Source: an uncultured Lachnospiraceae bacterium
Lineage (GTDB): Bacteria; Bacillota; Clostridia; Lachnospirales; Lachnospiraceae
Assembly: GCA_910579735.1 (NCBI GenBank)
Contig: CAJTUZ010000014.1
Span: forward strand, 29,553 to 93,552
Direction of reading: 5' to 3'
Length of the DNA: 64,000 bases
The notes under the pieces are model-generated. The model was given only the letters and a program-made list of their open reading frames with translations, searched no databases and was not told the origin of the DNA. Below are positions 18,721-26,653 of this stretch, piece by piece. Positions within the stretch are counted from its first letter, which is position 1. Every line of letters begins with the position of its first letter. Both the position numbers and the translations under genes were made by a program.

Positions 18721-19677
18721 TTAGTCAGGTTTATATTTGTGTTGTTGGTTTTCTGAATCGAGAAGTTTTAAGTATGCTTTATGCGCCTTTATTACTTGGT
18801 TCATATCAAGTATCTTTTTATCACAATATTGACGATAAGCCATACCGGAGAGTTGTGAGCTTCCGTGATTTTCATGCCAAACTTGAATTTCCGGAAAATA
18901 TTTTATTTCCCAATTATTTTTTTTGCAATTCCATGTTAAAATTTCTTCTTCTGCATACATAAAAGTTAACGGTAAAAATAATTCTTCATTTTTTTCGCAG
19001 TATCTTTTGTCAAATATAAGACACGATCCTTGTAAAACAACATTTATGCCTCTTTTATCATATGCCTTTTTTTGCCCCTGCATATAACGATTCAATTTTA
19101 TTATTAATCTAACTATCATACTTTTAGCATAACAATCTTTCAAATATAACTTTAACCCACATATGGAAAAATTTTTTTTAAGTTTCTCTTTTTCCCATTC
19201 TATTTCTTTTACTAATAATTTTATTTCTTTTTCAGTTCTCCATTTATCAGCTTCTGGACTGGAATGATAGTTTTTATGTGGTTGAAAGATATCCGGCCCG
19301 GCAACCCAAAAAGGATCTTCTTTATATAATTCTTTCACTTTGCTTATAAAATTTTTTTGCGGGAATAAAATGTCATTATTTATCACCACGATAAAATCTG
19401 TCAAAAAATTATCCTTTATATAACGAAACCCCAAATTATTCCCAGCAGAAAATCCAACATTTTCAGACGATAAAACCATATGAATATTATCTATTTCATT
19501 ATATTTTTCTTTCAATAATTTCCCGCTTCCATTCGGAGAGGCATTATCTACAATTATAATCTGTGAATCACAAAAATCAACCAAATTTAAAACAGACTCT
19601 ACCGTTTTACAAGTTAAATCTGCATCCATATAATGTAATATCAAGAAACAAAATGAAACAAATTTCTTATTTTTCAT
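18721..19677 (-). CDS. Family 2 glycosyltransferase (rhamnosyltransferase-like)
   Basis: 318 residues with a GT-A fold at the N-terminus: LILHYMDADLTCKTVESVL, IIIVDNASPNGSG (about 41-53) and NVGFSAGNNLGF, then FIVVINNDI with the metal-binding NND (DxD equivalent) near residue 100. The C-terminal part has YAEEEILTWNCKKNNW and HENHGSSQ, typical of WcaE/rhamnosyl-type members. It adds a sugar to the lipid-linked capsule unit; donor and linkage cannot be read from sequence. Confidence 0.85.
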   Translation of the reverse strand: MKNKKFVSFCFLILHYMDADLTCKTVESVLNLVDFCDSQIIIVDNASPNGSGKLLKEKYNEIDNIHMVLSSENVGFSAGNNLGFRYIKDNFLTDFIVVINNDILFPQKNFISKVKELYKEDPFWVAGPDIFQPHKNYHSSPEADKWRTEKEIKLLVKEIEWEKEKLKKNFSICGLKLYLKDCYAKSMIVRLIIKLNRYMQGQKKAYDKRGINVVLQGSCLIFDKRYCEKNEELFLPLTFMYAEEEILTWNCKKNNWEIKYFPEIQVWHENHGSSQLSGMAYRQYCDKKILDMNQVIKAHKAYLKLLDSENQQHKYKPD

Positions 19678-19725
19678 ATTGCGCTTTCTCCCTGAGTTAC
19701 TTATTAAAGAGCATTTGATTTATCG

Positions 19726-20766
19726 TTACATAGAACACCTTTCAATCAGTTCATACCACTGTTTCGCTGACTTTTCCCAACTAAATTTATTCAAAACTTT
19801 ATCAGATGAGGCCACCGGCTCTTTTAACAATTCATCCAGACTATAATCATATTTATATGGATCAATATAATGTGCACAATCCTCATATATTTCCGGAAGT
19901 GAAGAAGTATTTGAGATAATTATTGGAACCCCGTTAAATAAAGCTTCCATAGGCGGAATCCCAAATCCTTCCATAATTGAAGGAAATAAAAAAGCTTTAC
20001 AGTTTTTATATAAAGCCTTCATCTCATTATCATTTACATAACCTGTATATATGATATTTTCATATTTCCCTTTATAAAAATCAAAAATTTCATCATAAAG
20101 CGCTCCAGCAATAACAAAACAATTGTCCGGATTTCTATCTGCTACATTATATATCCATTTTATATTTTTGTTATTTACCAAACGTCCTAGAAAAAAAAAG
20201 TAAGACTGTGGAGCCAAATTCACCTTTTTTAAAATTGTTTCATCTGCTTCTATAGATTCTAAATGCTGCCATCCATTATATATAACACTTATTTTTTGTT
20301 TGTTTATCGGCAATTTATCAATCATTGTTTGTTTGCTGAATTCTGATACTGTCACAATATGTTTTGCCACTAGAACATCAATAATTGCTTTACATTTCTT
20401 TTTTAAATTGTTTATCCACGTATTATTATAGACATCATAAAAAGCATATATATCGTGTAAAGTAATGATTGAATTTCTCCAAAAAGTAAGACCATTTGCA
20501 AAATGTATATAAAAAGCCTTATTTTTACGTAAATAAAAAAACACCTTTATAATCCACTGCAATTTATTTTTTGCATGCATTTCAACCTTTTTAATATTAT
20601 TTAAAACAATCAAATTTTTATATTCCGGTTTAATTAATATTTCATATTTTTCACTGGGAACTAATTTATCCAGGTAAATTAGTATTTCCATTGCATATCG
20701 TTGCGCTCCATTAAATTTTTCATCTTTAATACAGCTTCCATCAATAACAATTTTTCTATTATTCAT
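19726..20766 (-). CDS. Family 4 (GT-B) glycosyltransferase
   Basis: 346 residues. The C-terminal nucleotide-sugar domain carries FFLGRLVNNKNIKWIY, CKAFLFPSIMEGFGIPPMEAL with the GT4 EGFGIPxxE motif (about 270-285), and the N half has ITLHDIYAFY and HIVTVSEFSKQ. Retaining transferases of this type work on the inner membrane face. A+T-rich, in the serotype-specific part of the locus. Confidence 0.87.
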   Translation of the reverse strand: MNNRKIVIDGSCIKDEKFNGAQRYAMEILIYLDKLVPSEKYEILIKPEYKNLIVLNNIKKVEMHAKNKLQWIIKVFFYLRKNKAFYIHFANGLTFWRNSIITLHDIYAFYDVYNNTWINNLKKKCKAIIDVLVAKHIVTVSEFSKQTMIDKLPINKQKISVIYNGWQHLESIEADETILKKVNLAPQSYFFFLGRLVNNKNIKWIYNVADRNPDNCFVIAGALYDEIFDFYKGKYENIIYTGYVNDNEMKALYKNCKAFLFPSIMEGFGIPPMEALFNGVPIIISNTSSLPEIYEDCAHYIDPYKYDYSLDELLKEPVASSDKVLNKFSWEKSAKQWYELIERCSM

Positions 20767-20825
20767 ATGTGACCATTCAATCCTGCTTTCACTATTTGAT
20801 ATTTATGCTTTGCCGAATAGCTCCG

Positions 20826-21554
20826 TCAGTCTTCTAATCTTAAATATTCTACTCCACTCTTGCCACTACTCTCTAAATAGGATTCGAATATCTCGATATC
20901 CTCTATCGTTGTTATTTTTAAATTTTTTTCTGAACCTTTAGAGAAAAAAACTTTTTCTCCCAACATCTGCATTAATACACAGGAAGCTGTTGTATTACAT
21001 ATGTTCCTTTTAGCGGCCAATTGATGTGCTTTTAACAATTTCCCAAGCGTATAAGTATGTGGTGTCTGCGTACGCCATAATTTTTCTCTCGGAATTGCCG
21101 TATCTGATGAAATTCCATCTTCACTTTGGAAAATGGCTTCAATACATGGAATTGCAGCAACAGCACTTCCATATTTCTTATAAACAGCGATACTGTCTGC
21201 AATAATTTCCTGTGATATCATAGGCCGATTCCCATCGTGAACAATCACAACGTCATCATTTGAATGATTTTTTACTAGCTCTTTTAATCCACAAAAAATA
21301 GATTCTTGTCCACTCATACCGCCACTTACTACATATTTTAATTTATCAATATTAAATTGTTTAGCATATGCCCAAATCATATCCTGCCAATTTGCTAAAG
21401 AAACCACCATAATCTCATCAACTAATGCTGATTTCTGGAATGCCTCCAAAGTATATAAAATGACGGGTTTATTTCTTATATGTAGAAATTGTTTAGGGAT
21501 ATCCTGGTGCATTCTACTTCCAAGGCCTGCAGCCGTCAATAAAGCAATATTCAT
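20826..21554 (-). CDS. IspD/TarI-family cytidylyltransferase of the capsule locus
   Basis: 242 residues. The N-terminus LLTAAGLGSRMHQDIPKQF is the CTP-binding signature; VIVHDGNRPMIS (about 104) and RTQTPHTY (about 165) are the substrate-site motifs shared by IspD and TarI. It transfers CMP to a phosphorylated polyol. Position next to licD in a capsule locus favours making CDP-ribitol, CDP-glycerol-like or another CDP-activated residue over MEP-pathway IspD, but TarI and IspD cannot be separated by eye. The ATG at 21554 has TAGGAGG 4 nt before it; the upstream ATG at 21578 would encode that ribosome site. Confidence 0.8.
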   Translation of the reverse strand: MNIALLTAAGLGSRMHQDIPKQFLHIRNKPVILYTLEAFQKSALVDEIMVVSLANWQDMIWAYAKQFNIDKLKYVVSGGMSGQESIFCGLKELVKNHSNDDVVIVHDGNRPMISQEIIADSIAVYKKYGSAVAAIPCIEAIFQSEDGISSDTAIPREKLWRTQTPHTYTLGKLLKAHQLAAKRNICNTTASCVLMQMLGEKVFFSKGSEKNLKITTIEDIEIFESYLESSGKSGVEYLRLED

Positions 21555-21580
21555 ACTGCCTCCTATATAATTTTTCATTT

Positions 21581-22411
21581 TTAATTATTAACCGGCATAC
21601 TATTTATAATTTCCATAGGATGTGAAATTCTTTTATTCTCCGGCGGCAATTTCATATATTCCCCATACATTTGATGTAAAACAACATCAAATTGTTTTGG
21701 CCCTTTAAGTTCTATATCTTCAAAAGAATAATTCGTTAAATTATCGTAAATTTTCCGAGGTAAAATTTCTTTTTGTAATTTTACCCCCATAAAACTCATA
21801 ACTCTGTCACAGTTCTCTATATTATTGGATTTAAGAAGCATATCTATTTTATCAACCCATTTTTTCTTATCAAACTTAACTATCTTATAAAATATAAAAA
21901 GAATTTTTAATAGTATTTTTTGCCATATTACCCTATCTGTTCTGGCAATATTTATTTTATCAAAATGTGCCATATGATAACAAAAACGGCAAAACAATAA
22001 TCGTAAATAAAATATATTTCCTAAAAATCCATTAGGTAAACCGTCATATGGAAAAATATCAATCCAAACATATTCTTCTCTCTGATCAAGACTCCCTAAA
22101 CGCTTTACTTTATACCTCATATCAACAATATGAGAAAAATAATAATGATGAGAATTTGCATTTTTATAAGTCTGAATTTTATATGGATATGAAAGTTCTG
22201 TTTCTGCAATTTTCAAAAAAATGTCATAATCATGCCTGTACATTCCCATGTCTACATCATCATCCCATGGAATAAACCCTTTATGGCGTACAGCACCTAA
22301 AAATGTTCCACCTGCCATAAAATAATTTAGCCCATGTTTATCACAAATACGCACAAATTCCTTAACCATATCCAATTCTAATGACTGCAAAAATTTTGTT
22401 GTATCACTCAT
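21581..22411 (-). CDS. LicD-family phosphotransferase
   Basis: 276 residues. The LicD signature is clear: MAGGTFLGAVRHKGFIPWDDDVDMGMYRHDYD (about residues 33-65 in overlapping pieces), including the DDDxD metal site. YVWIDIFPYDGLP follows. LicD proteins transfer phosphocholine or a similar phosphoalcohol from a CDP carrier to glycans. With the adjacent cytidylyltransferase it probably decorates the capsule. No choline kinase or uptake gene is visible. Confidence 0.9.
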   Translation of the reverse strand: MSDTTKFLQSLELDMVKEFVRICDKHGLNYFMAGGTFLGAVRHKGFIPWDDDVDMGMYRHDYDIFLKIAETELSYPYKIQTYKNANSHHYYFSHIVDMRYKVKRLGSLDQREEYVWIDIFPYDGLPNGFLGNIFYLRLLFCRFCYHMAHFDKINIARTDRVIWQKILLKILFIFYKIVKFDKKKWVDKIDMLLKSNNIENCDRVMSFMGVKLQKEILPRKIYDNLTNYSFEDIELKGPKQFDVVLHQMYGEYMKLPPENKRISHPMEIINSMPVNN

Positions 22412-22458
22412 AAATTATTTTCTTTATATTTCCTCATATAATTTTTCATAATTCTTGT

Positions 22459-23151
22459 TTAATACGCCCCTTTACTATCCACAACCGCCGGAATCGTCCG
22501 CACGATCATCTTGATATCCGTCCACAGGCCCATATTTTCTATGTAATCCAGATCCAGTTCCACCCATTCTTCCCATTTGATATTGGCTCTGCCGCCAATC
22601 TGCCAGTAACAGGTCAGTCCAGGCTTCACGATAAGACGCTGCTTCTCATACTGGTTGCATTCTTCCATCTGGAACGTTAAGATGGGTCTTGGTCCGACGA
22701 TACTCATATCGCCTTTGATGATGTTAAGTAACTGCGGCAGCTCATCAATTGAAAAACGTCTGATCACTTTGCCGACTTTGGTCACGCGCGGATCATCCTT
22801 TATCTTAAAGGCATGCCCGGTCTGTTCGTTTTCCGCCATCATGCCGGACAATTCTGCATCCGCATTGATACGCATGCTGCGGAATTTATAGATTTTAAAA
22901 GGTTTCATATCTTTTCCGGCTCTTGGCTGCGTAAAGAAGACCGGTCCGTGGTCTTCTAATCTGATCGCCGCCGCCGTTACAAGAAATACCGGCGAAAGAA
23001 CGATCAGTGCAAGGCCCGATAAAGAAATGTCCATACACCTTTTTAAACATTTATAAGCTATGCTCTTTTTCTGATAGATCTCCCGCATATGATTTCTGTC
23101 ATAGTTTACGCCCACTGCCGGAGACATTGGCCGTGCAATAGTGTTTGGCAT
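22459..23151 (-). CDS. Polyprenyl-phosphate sugar-1-phosphate transferase (initiating)
   Basis: 230 residues. One N-terminal hydrophobic segment (GLALIVLSPVFLVTAAAI, about 50-67) is followed by the catalytic domain of the WbaP/PglC family: FTQPRAGKDMKPFKIYKFRSMR, RVTKVGKVIRRFSIDELPQLLNIIKGDMSIVGPRP and KPGLTCYWQIGGR. It loads the first sugar phosphate on undecaprenyl phosphate and so starts the repeat unit. Base composition resembles the housekeeping genes, unlike the A+T-rich genes downstream. A terminator and a possible promoter lie just upstream. Confidence 0.92.
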   Translation of the reverse strand: MPNTIARPMSPAVGVNYDRNHMREIYQKKSIAYKCLKRCMDISLSGLALIVLSPVFLVTAAAIRLEDHGPVFFTQPRAGKDMKPFKIYKFRSMRINADAELSGMMAENEQTGHAFKIKDDPRVTKVGKVIRRFSIDELPQLLNIIKGDMSIVGPRPILTFQMEECNQYEKQRLIVKPGLTCYWQIGGRANIKWEEWVELDLDYIENMGLWTDIKMIVRTIPAVVDSKGAY

Positions 23152-23184
23152 GATAATCCCCCATTTTGGCTATTTTTTACGCAA

Positions 23185-23213
23185 ATTACTCATTCTCCCG
23201 CATTTTCTGTCAA
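23185..23213 (-). promoter_or_regulatory. Possible internal promoter before the initiating transferase
   Basis: A perfect minus-strand TTGACA (23208-23213), which overlaps the end of the terminator T-run, is followed after 17 bp by AGTAAT (23185-23190). The -10 matches only 4 of 6 positions. Confidence 0.4.
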
Positions 23214-23244
23214 AAACGTACTGCCGTCAGATACGGCAGTACGT
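23211..23244 (-). terminator. Strong intrinsic terminator inside the capsule locus
   Basis: ACGTACTGCCGT (23216-23227) and ACGGCAGTACGT (23233-23244) form a perfect 12-bp stem with a 5-nt loop, followed by TTTTT on the minus strand. It lies 40 bp after the small secreted protein gene and 65 bp before the sugar transferase gene. Confidence 0.85.
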
Positions 23245-23284
23245 GTTATTCCACACTTGTATGGAAACAGAGATCCATTCGGAA

Positions 23285-23851
23285 TTACTGTGCCGGCAGC
23301 GCCGGTACTGCCACCGGCACTTCAACAAATGCCAGTGTTCCGAGAGACGTCATATCGACTATAATATGATCTTCTCTGATCTCGGAAACAGTTAATTCTA
23401 CCCATACGCCATTGATCAGCTGATAAACCTTAATGTTCTGTCCGGCTTTGATGCCTTCCATATAAAAGTTTACCGTTGCCGTCTGGAAATTGCGGATAGA
23501 CGCATTGATCTGCGCCACATTCAGTACTTTACCGCTTAATGCCGCCGCATGTGCTATCGCGGATTCCACTTCCTTCTTTTCCGGTTTCAATACGGAAAAT
23601 GTCTGGTTGCTGGGCGCGCCATTAATAATGACGTGTCCGCCCTGCGCAAGCGGAGTGACTTCTTTCAGTCCCGGTACTTCCGTAACCGCATTATTCAGGT
23701 ATTCTCCAATCGATTTGTTCTCCGCCGCTGCGGCATCCGCTACCGTTGCCGTAGATGCTACAACCGCCTGTGCCGTAGGACTCGTAGCGGCCAGAACGGG
23801 CATGGAAAATACCATGCTTCCTGCAAGGGTAAGTGCTAATAACTTTTTCAT
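23285..23851 (-). CDS. Small secreted protein of unknown function
   Basis: 188 residues. Signal peptide MKKLLALTLAGSMVFSMPVLA, with a probable cleavage after VLA. The mature part is Ala/Val-rich at the start and has a C-terminal beta-rich region (IKVYQLINGVWVELTVSEIREDHIIVDMTSLGTLAFVEVP, about 140-180). No family is recognised and there is no sorting motif, membrane anchor or wall-binding repeat. AAAGGAG lies 7 nt before the ATG at 23851, so the longer start is rejected. It follows the sortase-like lipoprotein gene and is the last gene before the internal terminator, so it may be a partner of that lipoprotein. Confidence 0.7.
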   Translation of the reverse strand: MKKLLALTLAGSMVFSMPVLAATSPTAQAVVASTATVADAAAAENKSIGEYLNNAVTEVPGLKEVTPLAQGGHVIINGAPSNQTFSVLKPEKKEVESAIAHAAALSGKVLNVAQINASIRNFQTATVNFYMEGIKAGQNIKVYQLINGVWVELTVSEIREDHIIVDMTSLGTLAFVEVPVAVPALPAQ

Positions 23852-23955
23852 TATGAACTCTCCTTTCATATTCCTGAGTGTGGTATATATTTACGCTTTA
23901 TCAGCGAAAATAACAATTTCAATTTCCGGTAAAATGATCTGCCCCGGCTGCCGTC

Positions 23956-24801
23956 CTATTCGATCACGACTCTGTCGATTGTCCCTGCCGCATCTTTTAT
24001 CAGCGCGGCAACAACTATGAATTGCTTCCCGTCATTTTCCTTCTGTGTCGTTAAAGTGATCAGAAAGTGATACGGCGAAACATCAGTCCATCCTTCCCGT
24101 AAGTTCATGCGCATATCTCTTGTTGCATATAAATCCGTTAAAAACTGCTCACAACCGGACAGATATGTAAAATCATACGTACGGATCAGGCTAGTGTTTT
24201 CTCTTTCATATGCCGCAAATATTTCATATGTCAGCACGTTGCCATCCAGATAAATATAGATCTGCTCATGTTCTGCAAAAAAATCCGGATCTGCAAAACG
24301 GTACAGTTCCGCAAACAGGCCGTCTTCATCTGCTCCGGTTTTACCGTGGAGTACGGTATTGAAATCGCACATGCTTGTTAGGTTTGCCAGTTCTATGTAA
24401 ATGGCTCCGATATCATCTTCCTCTCCAAAGGCATCATGAGATTCGTAAAAATCATCTGCTTTGTCACTCTGCAGTACCGGATCGTCTATTCCGGTGCCCG
24501 GTATGTGGATCCATGCAAAAATATCGGGATTTTCTTCTTTTAATACAGTAAAATCAATCTGCGAATCCTGTGCCGTTTCATAGGCAATTCCTGCCGTTTC
24601 CGATGTATCCTGTAAATTTGCATTCGTTTCTTTTTCATCAGCTGTTTGAGTTTCAGCGTCTTCGGAATCCTGCCGTACATCTGCCGTATCCTGAGAACTT
24701 TGCGGGCCCTGCCCATTCCCGCATCCGATGATTCCTGTCATGATACATATGAGAAATAACCAAAACAACAGTCTTTTTTTATGATCCATTCTGATAACCA
24801 T
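23956..24801 (-). CDS. Sortase B-like lipoprotein lacking all catalytic residues
   Basis: About 281 residues. Lipoprotein signal MDHKKRLLFWLFLICIMTGIIGC, then an acidic Gln/Asp/Thr-rich spacer of about 75 residues. A full-length class B sortase fold follows (FAWIHIPGTGIDDPVLQSDK, FFAEHEQIYIYLDGNVLTYEIFAAY). The three catalytic positions are replaced: NTVLHGKTG has Lys (codon 24340-24342) where IIYGHNM has His, TLTTQ has Gln (codon 24043-24045) where TLSTC has Cys, and KQFIVVAAL has Gln where DARFVV has Arg. So it should not be a transpeptidase. It lies 51 bp after the LCP gene. The start is uncertain (24801, 24789, or TTG at 24834). Confidence 0.85.
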   Translation of the reverse strand: MVIRMDHKKRLLFWLFLICIMTGIIGCGNGQGPQSSQDTADVRQDSEDAETQTADEKETNANLQDTSETAGIAYETAQDSQIDFTVLKEENPDIFAWIHIPGTGIDDPVLQSDKADDFYESHDAFGEEDDIGAIYIELANLTSMCDFNTVLHGKTGADEDGLFAELYRFADPDFFAEHEQIYIYLDGNVLTYEIFAAYERENTSLIRTYDFTYLSGCEQFLTDLYATRDMRMNLREGWTDVSPYHFLITLTTQKENDGKQFIVVAALIKDAAGTIDRVVIE

Positions 24802-24852
24802 GCCCTCTTGCCGGTATCTATGCCTTTCCCTCAAGCTATGATCTCTCTTCTT

Positions 24853-25869
24853 CTATTTCCCGGCATCTTCTATCTCTTTATAGAATATATCAATAATAAG
24901 TTCATATAATGCATCCTCATCCAGGTAAAACTCTTCGAATTGTTCTCCCATAACGGTCTCTCCGGCCAAAGTATAAAAACTATCCGAATCAAAACTATAG
25001 TCGGATACAATAGATGCCAGATAAAGGGCTTTATCTAAAGAAATATCCGTGACCATCTGCGGCGTTACCGCCTGATACAGATCCAGGACTACGGAAACAT
25101 CTTTTTTCACCGCACGTCTGGCCGCTCCGATCAAGCCGCTGACATACTGTTTCTGTCTTTCGAGGCGCATATCCGCCGAGCCGAAGATATCGGTATCTCT
25201 GTACTTTACATACCAGAATGCCTTATCTCCCATCAAATGTATCTGATTGTCTTTCACAAAATCAGGATCTATCTTCGTCATATCTTCAAGCACCGTAACT
25301 TTGATGCCGCCGACTGCGTCATTGATTGTTGCGATAGCATTCATATTAACCGCGGCATATCCATGGATCGGCAGATTATAGAATAGGGCGGCTACTGCCC
25401 TGCGCTGATATTCGCAGCTTTTCTTCATACCATCGCCAAACCCATGCTGCACTGCAATCTGTGCTTTGGTAGTTGTGATATACTCGCCTTTTTCATCATA
25501 AAGATCTATGTCCGTCATGGTATTTCTGTTAATGCCGATGATCTTGATGCTTTTATCATGCGGATCCATAACGACAAGGAACAGTGCGTCCGCCTGTCCG
25601 CCATCGGTTCCCGCTGCCACTTCGGAAACATCACCGTCTTTATCGATCCCCATTACAAGGAAAGTCATGATGTCTTCGTTATATTCATATATCCTGCCCT
25701 GATATTTTACCCAATTCTCCTGCCATGTATATGCTTCTTCTTCACTCGGGGTCTCCGCAACAGGCGATGCCTGTAACAAAGGCTGCGTACTTTCTATATT
25801 ATGCCGCAGACGGCTCTTTCCCACCGCACTGACAATGCCGAAACTGCCGGATATCAGTCCGATAAACAA
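24853..25869 (-). CDS. LytR-CpsA-Psr (LCP) ligase; N-terminus unresolved
   Basis: LCP proteins attach capsule or teichoic acid chains to peptidoglycan on the outer face. The LCP domain is intact: TFLVMGIDKDG, ADALFLVVMDPHDKSIKIIGINRNTM (the Arg/Asp pyrophosphate site), GYAAVNMNAIATINDAVGGIKV and YRDTDIFGSADMRLERQ. The only start codon in this frame is TTG at 25869, which gives half a membrane helix and no basic flank. Upstream in the same frame to 25969 there is a Lys/Arg-rich stretch and the rest of the helix (RRHLLITAGCIALFIGL) but no ATG, GTG or TTG. An A8 tract at 25914-25921 lies at the break; see the finding. The coordinates given are the minimal coding part. Confidence 0.8.
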   Translation of the reverse strand: MFIGLISGSFGIVSAVGKSRLRHNIESTQPLLQASPVAETPSEEEAYTWQENWVKYQGRIYEYNEDIMTFLVMGIDKDGDVSEVAAGTDGGQADALFLVVMDPHDKSIKIIGINRNTMTDIDLYDEKGEYITTTKAQIAVQHGFGDGMKKSCEYQRRAVAALFYNLPIHGYAAVNMNAIATINDAVGGIKVTVLEDMTKIDPDFVKDNQIHLMGDKAFWYVKYRDTDIFGSADMRLERQKQYVSGLIGAARRAVKKDVSVVLDLYQAVTPQMVTDISLDKALYLASIVSDYSFDSDSFYTLAGETVMGEQFEEFYLDEDALYELIIDIFYKEIEDAGK

Positions 25870-25886
25870 CGCGATGCATCCCGCCG

Positions 25887-26651
25887 TTATAAGGAGATGT
25901 CTGCGGCCCTGTCTTTTTTTTCCTTGTTTTCCCTGACCTTTGTCTCTGATTCGTATCTGCCGTAATATTTACCATAGTATTTTCCGTAATACTTACCGTA
26001 ATTCCCATAGTAACCCTTGCTGTTCATCTCCACTTTATTGAGCACGACTCCAAGGATTCGGCTGCCGGATTTAGCAAGCTGTTCTTTTACTTTCTGGACA
26101 AAGCGGTAACTGACCGCATTATTTTCCACTACCATTACGGTGCCATCACAGCTTTTGGCTACGACTGCCGCATCGATCACACTCCCGAGAGGGGGGGTAT
26201 CTATAATGACATACGCAAACGGATTTTTCAAAACATTCAACATTTCCGAAAACTTGTCGCTGCCCAAAAGTTCGCTTGGATTCGGCGGCACGGGTCCTGA
26301 AAAGATCATGTACAGATGCGGCACATTGGTCTGGCACATCACGTCCGTATACTTATATTTTCCGACCAGGCAATGGCTGAGTCCGAGTTTTACGCCGCCC
26401 GTTTTGTATCTTCCTACCAATACCGATTTGCGCATATCCGCATCGATCAGTAAAGTCCTGTTTCCCGCTTCTGCAAAGGCTTTGGCCATTTCCATAGCCA
26501 CGCTGGATTTTCCTTCATGCGGCGTACAGCTTGTAACGGCGATCACTTTCACGTCGTTACCGCAGAATTCGATATTGCTCCGCAGTGTCTTAAACGCCTC
26601 CTTCATACGAAAATCGGCATTTTGATCAAATTGTAGCTTAACCTCCTGCAT
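25887..26651 (-). CDS. cpsD: CpsD-type bacterial tyrosine kinase
   Basis: 254 residues. Walker A TPHEGKSS (43-50), Walker A' LLIDADMRK (about 69-77) and Walker B VIIDTPP define a BY-kinase. The C-terminus has the tyrosine cluster GYYGNYGKYYGKYYGKYYGRY, the autophosphorylation site that controls chain length with CpsC. It follows cpsC with a 2-bp gap. The last 20 codons hold an A8 run, and the tail after it (DRAADISL) may not be the only product, since a -1 shift would enter the LCP frame. Confidence 0.92.
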   Translation of the reverse strand: MQEVKLQFDQNADFRMKEAFKTLRSNIEFCGNDVKVIAVTSCTPHEGKSSVAMEMAKAFAEAGNRTLLIDADMRKSVLVGRYKTGGVKLGLSHCLVGKYKYTDVMCQTNVPHLYMIFSGPVPPNPSELLGSDKFSEMLNVLKNPFAYVIIDTPPLGSVIDAAVVAKSCDGTVMVVENNAVSYRFVQKVKEQLAKSGSRILGVVLNKVEMNSKGYYGNYGKYYGKYYGKYYGRYESETKVRENKEKKDRAADISL

Positions 26652-26653
26652 GG

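Noticed and set aside
25799..26008. Separate small gene in the third frame at the cpsD end
   Set aside because: Its first 23 codons may be the displaced LCP N-terminus, but the rest reads antinaturally through the LCP gene; handled as part of the A8-tract finding.
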